Assembly: GCA_965228955.1 (NCBI GenBank)
Contig: OZ245848.1
Location: 4,278,001-4,342,000, forward strand
DNA length: 64,000 bases
Origin: JANSWY01 sp965228955
GTDB lineage: Bacteria > Bacteroidota > Bacteroidia > Cytophagales > Cyclobacteriaceae
Direction: 5' to 3'
Positions 17,090 to 26,813 of the stretch are shown here, in pieces. The notes under the pieces were generated by a model. That model had not been told where the DNA came from, made no database searches, and worked only from the letters and a program-made list of their open reading frames with translations. Both the position numbers and the translations under genes were made by a program. Each line of letters begins with the position of its first letter. Positions within the stretch are counted from its first letter, which is position 1.

Positions 17090-18177
17090 AATTGTGAGGG
17101 CTTAACTAATACAGCATCTACATCGATACCTTCCAGGATTTCAGTCCAGGATGAATTTTTAATACCGGTCTTTACTTCAACAATCTCCTTATTAGATTTC
17201 ATAACCTTATCCCCATTCAATAGATATGAAGTTGGGATTACCAATGCATCTGACTTCTCATTGATGATGATATTGGCTTGAAGTTGGGTGTTGTCAAATA
17301 ACCTCGCTTCTTCCAACAGTTTAGCCTCAGCAATGAATGATTGTTCTGTCACGTCAAATGACGGATAAATTTTACTAATTGCAGCTCTGAAGAACTTGTC
17401 TTTTTCAGTATTAAGGTTCAAATAAACTGTTTGTTCCAGCTTCACCATATTGATATCTTCCTCAGCAATAAAAAGCTTCACCAGAGCTTCTCCTCCTCCA
17501 ATTTTGGCAATAGCCTCACCTCTTCTTACCAACTCACCCTGATTCTTGAAAACCTGAAGTACTAATCCATCGATACTTGATGTTAGATAATAATCATCAT
17601 TCCCTTCTTTTTGAACTATCAGCTGAGTCTCTGCATTTTTCAGATTCAGTTTCATTCTATCTTCATAGTCTTTCTTCGACTGCTCGGCAATTGCGACATT
17701 TCTATGGGAATTTTCCAATTGCAGTTTCGCCTTTTCAAACTCTTGCACTGAAACTGCCCCGCTTGATTTTAATTTCAAAAACCGATCATAGTTGGCTTGG
17801 TCCAATTCCAGTTGTGCCTTATGTTGATCAATCTGTATTTGAAATTTGAGCATCTCCGGAGCACCCGGTTTTAGCTGTTGCAAAGCATCCTGATAATTAA
17901 TCTCTGCATTTGACAATTGCTCAGCTTGAACATCATTTGAAAGCTGGTATAAAGGCATGCCTGGCTTTACAATATCTCCTTCTTTTGCGAATGAATGGAT
18001 TAGATATCCTTCGGTATTAGCAGTCACCAAGTATTCATTTTCAGAAATGATGTGACCTGTAGCGAATACCGCATCAACGATTTCCTTTTCTTCAGGTTTA
18101 ACTACCTGTTCTGAATTACAAGACGATATCAACACTATGCCAATCATCGCCACCATTATTGTTTTTAGATTTCTCAT
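17086..18177 (-). CDS. Efflux periplasmic adaptor lipoprotein (HlyD/MacA-like)
   Basis: 363 residues. Lipobox Cys20 (VLISSC) anchors it to the membrane. Residues ~35-75 and ~195-230 form the split lipoyl/barrel-sandwich domain (EGDIVKPGMPLYQLS and NQGELVRRGEAIAKIG). A long helical hairpin (~75-185, rich in Glu, Lys and Gln) would dock TolC, and a beta-barrel domain follows. It joins the FtsX permease to the outer-membrane channel. Overlaps both neighbours by 4 bases. Confidence 0.9.
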   Translation of the reverse strand: MRNLKTIMVAMIGIVLISSCNSEQVVKPEEKEIVDAVFATGHIISENEYLVTANTEGYLIHSFAKEGDIVKPGMPLYQLSNDVQAEQLSNAEINYQDALQQLKPGAPEMLKFQIQIDQHKAQLELDQANYDRFLKLKSSGAVSVQEFEKAKLQLENSHRNVAIAEQSKKDYEDRMKLNLKNAETQLIVQKEGNDDYYLTSSIDGLVLQVFKNQGELVRRGEAIAKIGGGEALVKLFIAEEDINMVKLEQTVYLNLNTEKDKFFRAAISKIYPSFDVTEQSFIAEAKLLEEARLFDNTQLQANIIINEKSDALVIPTSYLLNGDKVMKSNKEIVEVKTGIKNSSWTEILEGIDVDAVLVKPSQL

Positions 18178-19493
18178 TTTGACCTTGAAATTATCTGGCT
18201 GTAATAGCCATATGTGTTTGACATTGAACTTAAAAAATTGCCTTCCGCTTTGAGGTAGTCTTCAAATACTCTTAGGTATTGATCAAGTCCGACTAAACCT
18301 TCTTCATATTGCTGAAAGGTCAATTCCAAATTAGATTGATATAACTGGAATGTTTCTTTTGAAACTTTTGTATCTCGTAAACTCAAATTGTATTGATTGA
18401 TGAGCTGCAAGTCCTGGTTTTTGCTGGAACGTTCCAATGCTTCCTGTTCATTACGTGCTATTTGTAGTGCCACCTTACTCGACTTCAAATTATTTTGTCT
18501 TGAGAAGCCCGAGAAAATCGGGACGTTCAAGGAAATTCCTACATAGCTATAATCCGACCAGTTTGAACTCTTGAAAGACAAGTTAGTATCATCACTAAAT
18601 TGCTGTTGGCCAAAGTATGTAGTGGAAGTAATAGTCGGTAAATAGGCTGCTTTTTGAATTTTCATTTGCAACTCTGATTGCTCCAGGTTCATAGAAGAAA
18701 GATCCAACTGTTTATCTGGAGAAAGATCAGAAACTGATTTTGGCATTGGTAGATCATAAATTAAATCGGTCTTTAGGACTAATTCATCTATGAAATCAAG
18801 ACCAAAAAGCTTCTTTAACTCAATGATATTCTGATCATATAGAATTGAATTACCTACCAGACTTCTTTCTACATTATTGGAATTAATTTTTGAGGAATTG
18901 ACTGTCAATAAATCCAATACTCCTTCATCATATTTCGATTGAGTTAATTCCAAAAGCGAATCTGCCAGTTGCAGGTCCTTTTGATTTAGCTCTACGGATC
19001 TGTTTGCAATCAAAGCAGAGTAGTAATACAGACTCACCTGTTGCTTTAATAGCTCCTCGTAATAATCTGTTTGCGCTTTACTCATTTCCAATTGAATCTT
19101 TGAGATTTTGGATTGCAATGCTGATGATCTGTTGATCAAATTTTTATTGATCGTCACACCATAATTGTTATTGTATTGTTGTCCAAACTGCGCTTCAATA
19201 GTTTCGCCAGGCATACCTGAAATCTCTCCCGGAATAACTGTTGTAGCCAACTCCAGGTTATTCTGGTAAGTAAATGAACCAGTAATCGTAGGAAATCTAT
19301 AAGACCTGGAGGCCTTGTAATCGTATTCTGATTGTTCTTGTTTTAGTAAATAGTTTTTATAATCCGGATTTGCTTCAAGTGCCAATTTGAAAGCATCTTC
19401 CAGAGATTCGATAACAACCTGTTCTTGTGAGAATACATTGAAACCACAACAGCAGAGCAGGATAATCATAGCTTTGTTGAATAAATTCTTCAT
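18174..19493 (-). CDS. TolC-family outer-membrane efflux channel
   Basis: 439 residues. Signal peptide ~1-22 (IILLCCCGFNVFSQ). Two repeats of the outer-membrane efflux protein fold follow, with the usual opening SLEDAFKLALEANPDYKN and a second LDLSSMNLEQSELQMKIQKAAYLPTI-type segment (residues ~275-305). Long amphipathic helices and a late NVPIFSGF strand complete the TolC topology. It gives the exit duct of the tripartite pump. It starts 1 base after the beta-barrel gene and overlaps the adaptor gene by 4. Confidence 0.92.
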   Translation of the reverse strand: MKNLFNKAMIILLCCCGFNVFSQEQVVIESLEDAFKLALEANPDYKNYLLKQEQSEYDYKASRSYRFPTITGSFTYQNNLELATTVIPGEISGMPGETIEAQFGQQYNNNYGVTINKNLINRSSALQSKISKIQLEMSKAQTDYYEELLKQQVSLYYYSALIANRSVELNQKDLQLADSLLELTQSKYDEGVLDLLTVNSSKINSNNVERSLVGNSILYDQNIIELKKLFGLDFIDELVLKTDLIYDLPMPKSVSDLSPDKQLDLSSMNLEQSELQMKIQKAAYLPTITSTTYFGQQQFSDDTNLSFKSSNWSDYSYVGISLNVPIFSGFSRQNNLKSSKVALQIARNEQEALERSSKNQDLQLINQYNLSLRDTKVSKETFQLYQSNLELTFQQYEEGLVGLDQYLRVFEDYLKAEGNFLSSMSNTYGYYSQIISRSK

Positions 19494-19494
19494 G

Positions 19495-20274
19495 TTAGTC
19501 TTTGTTAATTCCTAGAATAAAAAGGAGTGAAACGTTGGTAGTGAATCCCCCCGGAGAGGTTATTCCACCAATTGGATCAGACCTATTTGCGATTGTGTAT
19601 CCCATATTGAAATTGAACATACTAGCTGGAGAGACCCGATGGGTAATACCCAAGGTGGTTTGCAGGTATCCGTACCTCTCAGTTATCTCATTCATATTGT
19701 TGAATTGACCTTGGGTAGAAGAAAAGCCGCCTTCTCCACCGACGGCTTTTGCGTTCAAAACACCAACCAAGGCACTCACATATGGCCTGGTTAGCTTATC
19801 ATCACCTACCAAATAGTACTTTGATCTAACTCCCCAATTGAGCATTGCTCCTCCATTCCCCTGCGCTTCTACATCGATTCCTCCAGAGTTGAATTGCAGG
19901 TTTTGAATCTCCTGCTCTCTTGGAAGCACCAGAATTTCCATTGTCAACTCCAAGTGGAACCTGCTACTCATAAATCGACCTAGCTGTAAGCCGAAAACAG
20001 ATCTGGAATCATTGAAATCGGCAAATGTTATAGTGTCGGGTTGATCCGTTTGATTTTCCGGACCAATGAACCTTAGGCCGTAATTGAATCCTAAGGTCCA
20101 TTTCCCAGCATATACTCTCATCAGGGAGTCTTGAATTATCGGTTCTCTTTCCAATGCTTCAATAGCCCTTCTGGCTTCACTGGGTGGTAGGGAATTTGAT
20201 TGGCCAATTATGGCGTGATTCTGACCAATCAATAATCCCAAAAGAGCAATGATTAAGTATCCGCTCTTTCCCAT
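19495..20274 (-). CDS. Outer-membrane beta-barrel protein of unknown function
   Basis: 259 residues from the ATG at 20274, preferred over one 24 bases upstream because it leaves a normal signal peptide (MGKSGYLIIALLGLLIG). The body is alternating amphipathic beta-strands ending in an aromatic-poor LLFILGINKD tail, with Gly/Asn turns. This is an 8- to 10-stranded barrel of the kind annotated as PorT-like or OmpA-beta-barrel in Bacteroidota. The start still overlaps the upstream DUF2147 gene by 22 bases. Placed inside the efflux operon, it may be an accessory surface porin. Confidence 0.75.
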   Translation of the reverse strand: MGKSGYLIIALLGLLIGQNHAIIGQSNSLPPSEARRAIEALEREPIIQDSLMRVYAGKWTLGFNYGLRFIGPENQTDQPDTITFADFNDSRSVFGLQLGRFMSSRFHLELTMEILVLPREQEIQNLQFNSGGIDVEAQGNGGAMLNWGVRSKYYLVGDDKLTRPYVSALVGVLNAKAVGGEGGFSSTQGQFNNMNEITERYGYLQTTLGITHRVSPASMFNFNMGYTIANRSDPIGGITSPGGFTTNVSLLFILGINKD

Positions 20275-20678
20275 ATTTTTTGTCTGGTTTGGCCCCAAAA
20301 GGAAACTGTGATTCTTAGTTTATCACCACTTGGCAGATCTATTTTGGTTCCTTCTATGTACCTTCCCTTCTCTGGACTGTAGATCGTTCCTGTCCATTCT
20401 CCATTCTTCCATTCCAGATCTTCGATCATTTCAATGCCAATTAGCTCCCTATCTCTTAGTGATTTGTTCGGGTTATTCCTGTCTGTGATTGGATCTCCAT
20501 TAGGCTTAGTGGATCTTTTTAACCAAATCAGTTTGGCCGTGTAGTTTCCATTCTCTTCAGTGATTTCAACTTTAGCCTTCTTATCATTGACCCACCAGGT
20601 TCCTGTGATGTCCTCTTGAGCATTCGCATTCAATATTGTGAAGCAGCTGATGATTGCAGTTATCAAGATTTTTTTCAT
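20253..20678 (-). CDS. Secreted DUF2147 protein
   Basis: 141 residues. Signal peptide ~1-20 (ILITAIISCFTILNANAQ). The rest is the DUF2147 domain: the opening ITGTWWVNDKKAKVEI, the central LRDRELIGIEMIEDLEW and the terminal LRITVSFWGQTRQKIWERA are diagnostic. Homologues are periplasmic lipocalin-like proteins common in Bacteroidota and Proteobacteria with no settled role. It is the first gene of the efflux operon, which suggests a part in export or envelope protection. Confidence 0.88.
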   Translation of the reverse strand: MKKILITAIISCFTILNANAQEDITGTWWVNDKKAKVEITEENGNYTAKLIWLKRSTKPNGDPITDRNNPNKSLRDRELIGIEMIEDLEWKNGEWTGTIYSPEKGRYIEGTKIDLPSGDKLRITVSFWGQTRQKIWERADT

Positions 20679-20791
20679 TTTTCATGGTTTTAATTACATA
20701 CAAATAAACGCCTGGAGGGTGCCTGAGGGAATGTTGAGTTAGCAGAGGCCGACAAATCCTTAACTGAACCGTCTAATAGAGAATTGAAACA

Positions 20792-20820
20792 AAAAACAAA
20801 CCTGCAGATAATCCACAGGT
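20792..20820 (-). terminator. Probable terminator of the TonB receptor gene
   Basis: Stem ACCTG (20800-20804) and CAGGT (20816-20820). On the minus strand it is followed by a T-rich tail (AAAAAACAAA on the plus strand). Confidence 0.5.
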
Positions 20821-20942
20821 CTGTTCGAATAAACCAACTGAATGTATTCTATGAAATACAAACATTGTCTTTACGAGAGGGTGAAGTGACTCGCCAACAC
20901 TCCACCCTTGTTCTCGATTTTAAAAAGGAAGTTGAATATCTA

Positions 20943-20972
20943 TGGTGGAGCGACCAAAGATCGGCTCCACCA
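20943..20972 (-). terminator. Strong hairpin 17 bases after the TonB receptor gene
   Basis: Perfect 9-base stem TGGTGGAGC (20943-20951) and GCTCCACCA (20964-20972) with a 12-base loop. A clear T-run is missing, so it may pause transcription or protect the mRNA 3' end rather than terminate alone. Confidence 0.5.
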
Positions 20973-20989
20973 GAATCACACATTAACTA

Positions 20990-23731
20990 TTACTTAATTA
21001 ATAGTTCGTCGAAAATTACTGATACATAGTACACGCCACCCACAGTTGGGTTCCCAAGTGCTTGCTCGTAGCGGTTGTTCAAAATGTTTGATCCTCCCAC
21101 TTTAAGTCTTGATTTCAATTCTGGAAGCGTGTAAGAAAACTGAAGATCCAATGTGCTATAAGCATCGACATCTCCCTGTGCAAAGGTGCTCTCCCAATAG
21201 AAAGCATCCTGCCATCTCCACACTACATTGAAGCCTAATCTGTCCGTTAGTTTTCTATTTGCTAATGATAAATTGAACTTATGTTCTGGTGTGTTAAATC
21301 CAGCTTGGAATCCTTCTGGAAAATCCTCCTGATTACTTAACTCATTCCATGCATAGTTTGCTGAAAGCACAAAATTTCTTGGCATTAAATAGCTTGTGCT
21401 GATTGCAGCCCCCTGAGACTTCACTTCCTGATCAAGGCTAACTGTAGTTTGATAAACTGCTGGAGCCAATAATCCGGAAGGATCGCCAGCTACTGTGCTT
21501 GACTGGAACAAATTAAGCGCTCCTGAAAAGTTGTTGAATCTGCTGTTGTAGTAATAGGCATCAACCATAAAAGTATTATTGATCAATCCTTTGTAGCCCA
21601 CTTCGATAGTTTTGTTCTGTTCTAATTCAAAATCAGTCTCCCCTACTTCCTGACCTTCCAATACTGGAGCCGCAGCTGCTGCTGCAGAAGCTAATGCTTC
21701 AGATTCTGACTGACCTGCAGCAAGTGATTCTCCCTGTACAGTCAAGAAAGTACCAGCATACAATTCATATGTAGCCTGATCATAAACTGGGTTTGAACCG
21801 AAGTTGTATTTCTCTCTGAAGACCGGAAGCCCTCCTATTAATCTGGCTTGTGGCGTTAATAAATCAATGTATTGGTTCTGGGTTGTAGGCATTCTGAATG
21901 CTGTTTGGTAAGAAAGCCTTAAATATTGGTTATCCAAAAATTGCCAAACTCCGGAAACTCTAGGAGTAGTTCTCCCATCAAAGTTTTCGTTTTTGTCGTA
22001 TCGCAGGGAAGTTGAAATCTTTAACTTATCATTAAATAACTTCCTGCTAGCCTGGATGAATCCTCCATATTCAGCGATATCATATTCATTACCCTCTTCA
22101 TCAAGTGCAAATAGCGTTCCCTCTGAGTTGAGGTTGTATTGTCTGAAGTTAGCCCCAACAATTACTTCAGCGAATGAAATCTTGTCGGATAGATTGTAGG
22201 TACCTTCAACAGCCCAAAGATCTGTTCTGTCAAGGAATTTTGCCCCGCCTTCCGAAAGTGGAGTGTTAATAATGGATTCTCTCGCCTCATCAAAAGCATC
22301 AGAACCTGGAAGTGCCATACCAGAATCTGCAAACTCTCTTGCTGAATTATGGTCAAATGGTGTTACTCCCGGAACAGCTCCTCCGAATGCTGCACCGTAG
22401 TTAGTGAACCAGTCTCCGCTAGGAGAAAGTGCTTCATTCATTGCCAGACCCAAGGTTCCAATCGCATAGGAATCTCCTGAATTCTCTTGAGTCGTATATC
22501 CCCGTAATGAGAAGTTATTTCCTTTTAATTCTGCTTTCAATTGAGTCATTGAAAAATCTTGCAAACTGTATCGGTCAATGCCTGTGTATACTGTTTGACC
22601 TGTACCGTAATTCGCCTGAAAGATTGCCTCAACACTATTTGTCAACTTATAATGAAGAGCACCTGATAACTTTATGCTTTGTGCGGTGTAATCAACCAAA
22701 TCTGATTCATTGTATCCAGTCCTAGTTACAAGTACATTTTCCCCATTTGCTCCCAGTGGAAGAAAAGTTGAAGTTTCATCACCGTAGATATTCAAGGCTT
22801 CAAAACCAGGATTGTTTTCTCTTGTGGTGCCGTCTAACGATCTGTTTCTTTCGTCATTTGCTTGCCAGTCGGTAGCATCCAGATATGAGGCGTTAACTTT
22901 TACTGCTAACCTATCCGAAATTGGTAAAGCGTATCTTAAGCTGGCTTCCAAATATGGACTTGGGTCTTCATCTTCTCCATCAATATGGTTGATACCTGTT
23001 TTGGCCATCACACTAAGTCCTGGATAGTCGAATGGACTTTTGCTGTTCATTAATATGATTCCATTGATAGCATTAGGCCCATATAATGCTGAAGAAGCTC
23101 CGGGTAGAAGTTCTACACTTTCAAGATCTAATTCAGATATACCAACTATGTTTCCTACAGGGAAATTGAGGCCAGGAGCCTGATTGTCCATGCCGTCTAC
23201 TAACTGTACAAGTCGGGTGTTTCCATTTGCATTAAATCCTCTTAATGAAAGTGATTTGAATGTAAAACTCTGCGTGCTCATGTCTACATTCTTTTGGTTA
23301 ATTATCGCACTGTAAAAGTCTTGGGATGGGCTTTGTTGTATATCGAGGATGTCCATTTTTTCTATGGAAACAGGAGACTCCAAAATACTCTCCTCAACTC
23401 TTGATGCTGAAACGACTACTTCCTGTCCTATCAGAACATCTTCTTCTAAACTTACTTGTAATGGCAAATCAGATTGTGAAGTGATTGTAATGTTCTGAGT
23501 TTCATATCCAATCATACTGATAGTTAGTTCCATTGGAAAATCCAGATCGGTCTTGAATGAGAATTGGCCGTCTTTGTCGGTAATACCTCCGACCAACTTA
23601 TTAGTTACTTTAATATTGACACCAAAGAGTCCCTGTCCATTGGCATCTTTGATTGTTCCGCTTATTTCCTTTGTTTGGGAATAAAGCTGGAGACTGCTCA
23701 CTAAAAAGAGCATTGAAAACAATAATCTCAT
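20990..23731 (-). CDS. TonB-dependent outer-membrane receptor, SusD-less
   Basis: 913 residues from the ATG at 23731, chosen because it gives a standard signal peptide (MRLLFSMLFLVSSLQLYS); an in-frame ATG 36 bases upstream would precede it with a charged tail. Then come a carboxypeptidase-like regulatory domain (ISGTIKDANGQGLFGVNIK), a plug (~100-235, with ALYGPNAINGIILM) and a 22-strand barrel ending in YVSVIFDELLIK. No SusD partner and no T9SS genes adjoin it. It imports an unknown large or scarce substrate using TonB energy. A LytTR regulator lies 120 bases upstream on the same strand, a possible controller. Confidence 0.9.
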   Translation of the reverse strand: MRLLFSMLFLVSSLQLYSQTKEISGTIKDANGQGLFGVNIKVTNKLVGGITDKDGQFSFKTDLDFPMELTISMIGYETQNITITSQSDLPLQVSLEEDVLIGQEVVVSASRVEESILESPVSIEKMDILDIQQSPSQDFYSAIINQKNVDMSTQSFTFKSLSLRGFNANGNTRLVQLVDGMDNQAPGLNFPVGNIVGISELDLESVELLPGASSALYGPNAINGIILMNSKSPFDYPGLSVMAKTGINHIDGEDEDPSPYLEASLRYALPISDRLAVKVNASYLDATDWQANDERNRSLDGTTRENNPGFEALNIYGDETSTFLPLGANGENVLVTRTGYNESDLVDYTAQSIKLSGALHYKLTNSVEAIFQANYGTGQTVYTGIDRYSLQDFSMTQLKAELKGNNFSLRGYTTQENSGDSYAIGTLGLAMNEALSPSGDWFTNYGAAFGGAVPGVTPFDHNSAREFADSGMALPGSDAFDEARESIINTPLSEGGAKFLDRTDLWAVEGTYNLSDKISFAEVIVGANFRQYNLNSEGTLFALDEEGNEYDIAEYGGFIQASRKLFNDKLKISTSLRYDKNENFDGRTTPRVSGVWQFLDNQYLRLSYQTAFRMPTTQNQYIDLLTPQARLIGGLPVFREKYNFGSNPVYDQATYELYAGTFLTVQGESLAAGQSESEALASAAAAAAPVLEGQEVGETDFELEQNKTIEVGYKGLINNTFMVDAYYYNSRFNNFSGALNLFQSSTVAGDPSGLLAPAVYQTTVSLDQEVKSQGAAISTSYLMPRNFVLSANYAWNELSNQEDFPEGFQAGFNTPEHKFNLSLANRKLTDRLGFNVVWRWQDAFYWESTFAQGDVDAYSTLDLQFSYTLPELKSRLKVGGSNILNNRYEQALGNPTVGGVYYVSVIFDELLIK

Positions 23732-23850
23732 AGGTTTATTCTTTTTTGTTAAACCCTGAAAGATCAATGCATATGAGCGATAAAGGAGGTTTTAATATGC
23801 CGAAGCATTCAAATTAAACCCTGAAACTACTTATTGGAAACTGAACCGAT

Positions 23851-24627
23851 TCAGTAATCTGCCCATCTTTTGAAGTCTGAAGCTTTTTCTTTGCTGATGA
23901 TTACTGGAGTTGGTGGTTCTGGGTTGATATTTAGGATTAGTCTTCCTGTGAAATAAGGTTCAATTTCCACAATCGAAGATCGGGCTACCATAAATTGTCT
24001 GTTGGCTCTGTAAAACTCTGAAGGATCCAACTGCTTTTCTAATTCATCCAGGAAAAACTCAATCACATATTCTTTGTTGTCCTTTTTCCTTAAAAACGCA
24101 CCTCTTTCTTTGATATAAATAAATGCGACCTCCTTCACATCAATCATGATCATTTTCTGCTTGAAGTTGACCAAAAAGCTAGACCTGTATTTCTCTTGTT
24201 TGAAGTCGCTGGCAAGTTGTTTCAACTGGTCCTGATAGTTGTCTTTTGGTTGAATTCTACTTTGTGAGAGAAACTTATCCAGGGCCGTTTTCAATTCATT
24301 TGGATCTATCGGCTTTAGAAGATAATCCAGACCATTGACTTTAAATGCCTGAAGCGCATACTCGTCATAAGCTGTAGTGAAAATCACTGGTATTGTGACA
24401 TCTACCTGATTGAATATCTCAAAACTCACACCATCTGCTAATTGAATATCCATAAAAACCAGGTCTGCTTCATTATTGGAGCGAAACCATTCCACAGAGT
24501 CTTGTACATTTTCAAAACTCGCGATTACTTCAAAAGACAATGTCTCAAGTTTTTTCAACTCTTTGATTAACCGGTTAACTGCCGATTCCTCATCTTCAAT
24601 TATGACAATTCTAAGTGATAGTGGCAT
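23851..24627 (-). CDS. LytTR-family response regulator
   Basis: 258 residues. Receiver ~5-120 with EDEE (11-14), phospho-acceptor Asp60 (LVFMDIQLAD) and Lys in YLLKPI. The LytTR DNA-binding domain ~155-255 is shown by VAFIYIKERGAFLRKKDNKEY and FYRANRQFMVARSSI. It binds direct repeats in promoters when phosphorylated. It starts 1 base after the kinase gene, forming a pair. The nearest downstream gene is the TonB receptor. Confidence 0.93.
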   Translation of the reverse strand: MPLSLRIVIIEDEESAVNRLIKELKKLETLSFEVIASFENVQDSVEWFRSNNEADLVFMDIQLADGVSFEIFNQVDVTIPVIFTTAYDEYALQAFKVNGLDYLLKPIDPNELKTALDKFLSQSRIQPKDNYQDQLKQLASDFKQEKYRSSFLVNFKQKMIMIDVKEVAFIYIKERGAFLRKKDNKEYVIEFFLDELEKQLDPSEFYRANRQFMVARSSIVEIEPYFTGRLILNINPEPPTPVIISKEKASDFKRWADY

Positions 24628-24628
24628 A

Positions 24629-25627
24629 TTAATATTTCAAAGGCAAAACAACGCGATACTTATCTCCATGCACTCCGTATTCGATTGGCAGTTGAGTGAG
24701 ATACTCAAACCTCTCCGTGAGATTTTGAAGCCCAAACCCTTCTCCATTTACTGAGAATTTTTTTGGAGTATAGGTGTTTTCAACTACGATATTTGATTCA
24801 TTAGAACTAACCGTCAATACTAATGGCTTGTTTTTCGAAATTTCATTATGCTTAACTGCATTCTCAATCAAAAGTTGTAGTGAGAGAGGTGGTATTTGCT
24901 TTTCCAACGATCCCTCATCAACATGGATATGCAATTTGATTCCATCTTTGAACCTTGTCTGAAGGAGCTTCCAGTAGACTTCCAGAAAATCCATTTCATC
25001 TTTTAAGGACACCATATCGTGTTTACTGCTTTGCAACACAACGCGGTAGATATATGAAAAATGTCTTACAAACTCTACGGCAGATTCAGGATCATCCTCA
25101 ATTAAATCGATTAGTGTATTTAGACTGTTAAATAAGAAATGTGGATTTAATTGCTGTTTCAAAGTCTCCAATTGCGCCTTCAAGCTGATCGATTGAAGAG
25201 CCAAATTCTGCCTTTTCAAAACCTCCCGCTCTCTCAAAGATTTCAACGCAAACAATATCATTACAAAAGCCACAATTACAACCGATAGTCTAATTCCAAA
25301 AAGCCATGGTGGAACCATATCTTGAAGTTTCCAGCCATCCGGAACCAGAAAAAATTCAGCTGACACCAATGAGATTACGACCAAGAGGTTGATTGCAACC
25401 AATGCCACAGGTCTAGATACTAACTTGATGATTTTGGTATCATAAAACACAAGTGATTTGTTGTAATACCAGAACGTAAGCAAGAAACAGGATACCACAA
25501 AATACCTTGGAATCCCTACTTCTGGGGTATATATAGAATTACCCATCGTTTTGTGTATTGAGCTCAAAAGAGGAAGGATCAATGCCAATATGAAGGGCAG
25601 GTATTTTTCGGTTCTGGACATAAGCAA
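24629..25627 (-). CDS. LytS-type membrane histidine kinase
   Basis: 332 residues. Four transmembrane helices within ~8-130, a coiled coil 130-158, then the His_kinase domain with acceptor His163 (QLNPHFLFNSLNTL) and an ATPase with N-box LLIENAVKHN and G-box GEGFGLQNL. No periplasmic sensor domain is visible, so it likely senses the membrane or an interacting protein. It is paired with the LytTR regulator and divergent from a second such kinase gene 121 bases away. Confidence 0.92.
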   Translation of the reverse strand: MLMSRTEKYLPFILALILPLLSSIHKTMGNSIYTPEVGIPRYFVVSCFLLTFWYYNKSLVFYDTKIIKLVSRPVALVAINLLVVISLVSAEFFLVPDGWKLQDMVPPWLFGIRLSVVIVAFVMILFALKSLREREVLKRQNLALQSISLKAQLETLKQQLNPHFLFNSLNTLIDLIEDDPESAVEFVRHFSYIYRVVLQSSKHDMVSLKDEMDFLEVYWKLLQTRFKDGIKLHIHVDEGSLEKQIPPLSLQLLIENAVKHNEISKNKPLVLTVSSNESNIVVENTYTPKKFSVNGEGFGLQNLTERFEYLTQLPIEYGVHGDKYRVVLPLKY

Positions 25628-25748
25628 TGGTACGTAGTTTTGATGATAATCAAAAGACTCTTCAGGCTGAAGCCAATTATTGAAAACTGAAGCCTCCTAA
25701 ATTATATCTGAACCAGATGTTGCTTTCATTGCCTATATTCACGAAGTA

Positions 25749-26813
25749 ATGCCGATCTGGAAAAACAGAATCATAATTTTAAATCTCATTGGGTTGAGTA
25801 CTCTTTGTTGCTTCGCTTTAATTAAAGCAGTAGTGACCAACTCATTTACCAATTTCATCTTTTGGCCGGGTGGGTTCTTTATCGTATTAAGCATTCTTAG
25901 TACACTTCTGATTCAGTTTGGCAGCATTTCCCAATCACCACCGGACCTGGAGCAATTAGGATTATTACTTCTAAGAGGTGTCATTTTTGGATTGATTTTG
26001 ATGATAGGAAGTGACCTTTTCATTTTAATATTCGAAAGGTTTTTCAGACTTGAAGAGCATTTGAGTGTTACTGCTCTTCCAATTCAATGGGTTTCGACCT
26101 GGTATCTGATCTTGGAGGGTTTATTTATTTACGTAGGATACGTCATTTTGCTTAGGTATGTGTATTCGCAGATTACTGCACAAGAAACCTCACAGAAATT
26201 AGATGATCTTCAAAATCAAATAGATACCTTGTCCCTTTCATCTATGCAAGCCCAGCTAAACCCACACTTCTTGTATAATGCTATGAACAGTATTGCCATG
26301 ACAATCAGGATTAAAGAGCACAAGAAAGCTGTGGAGATGATTGTAAACCTGAATGAGTTACTCAGAACAGTATTGCAGCAATCGAATGATCAGTTGGTCA
26401 AGGTTGCTGATGAAATATCGCTTCTTAAAAAGTACCTCAACATAGAATCAATCCGATTTGGAGATCATGTTCAAATCTCTGTTGATTATGATCCGGAAGT
26501 TGAGGAGTATTTAATTCCGCAATTGATTATCCAACCTGTTGTTGAAAATGCGTTTAAACATGGCATGATAGACAATGTTGACAAGCAAAAAATAATTGTG
26601 ACTATTCGGAAGGAACAGGGTTTATTGATAGTAAAAGTATTCAATACGGTTGCTTCCAAGATTAATAAAACTGATTTGCTTACTAAAAGAGGAATTGGTC
26701 TACAGAATACTACTCACAGGTTGAGGAAACTTTATGGGAATCGTTTTAGATTTCAGCAAGAGATATTGGAAGACGGACTTGAATTCAGAATTATAATTCC
26801 AGCGGAAAGATGA
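25749..26813 (+). CDS. LytS-type membrane histidine kinase
   Basis: 354 residues. Four transmembrane helices (~8-30, 36-56, 70-95, 115-138), a coiled coil to ~165, phospho-acceptor His173 (QAQLNPHFLYNAMN), N-box QPVVENAFKHG and G-box KRGIGLQNTTHRL. Its stop overlaps the start of the LytTR regulator by 4 bases. The nearest downstream target is the 808-residue ABC permease, as in many Bacteroidota kinase-regulator-FtsX clusters. Confidence 0.92.
   Translation: MPIWKNRIIILNLIGLSTLCCFALIKAVVTNSFTNFIFWPGGFFIVLSILSTLLIQFGSISQSPPDLEQLGLLLLRGVIFGLILMIGSDLFILIFERFFRLEEHLSVTALPIQWVSTWYLILEGLFIYVGYVILLRYVYSQITAQETSQKLDDLQNQIDTLSLSSMQAQLNPHFLYNAMNSIAMTIRIKEHKKAVEMIVNLNELLRTVLQQSNDQLVKVADEISLLKKYLNIESIRFGDHVQISVDYDPEVEEYLIPQLIIQPVVENAFKHGMIDNVDKQKIIVTIRKEQGLLIVKVFNTVASKINKTDLLTKRGIGLQNTTHRLRKLYGNRFRFQQEILEDGLEFRIIIPAER

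Larger units (their letters stand above)
20679..20989. other. Gene-free spacer with stacked hairpins
   Basis: 311 bases between the end of the TonB receptor gene and the start of the efflux operon, both on the minus strand. It holds three hairpins (20800-20820, 20875-20915 and 20943-20972) and presumably the efflux promoter. The middle one pairs AGGGTG with CACCCT and AGTG with CACT. A plus-strand frame at 20784-21029 is not credible coding sequence. Confidence 0.6.

Noticed and set aside
20784..21029. 81-residue plus-strand frame after the TonB receptor gene
   Set aside because: It runs across hairpins and into the antisense end of the receptor gene, with no family resemblance.
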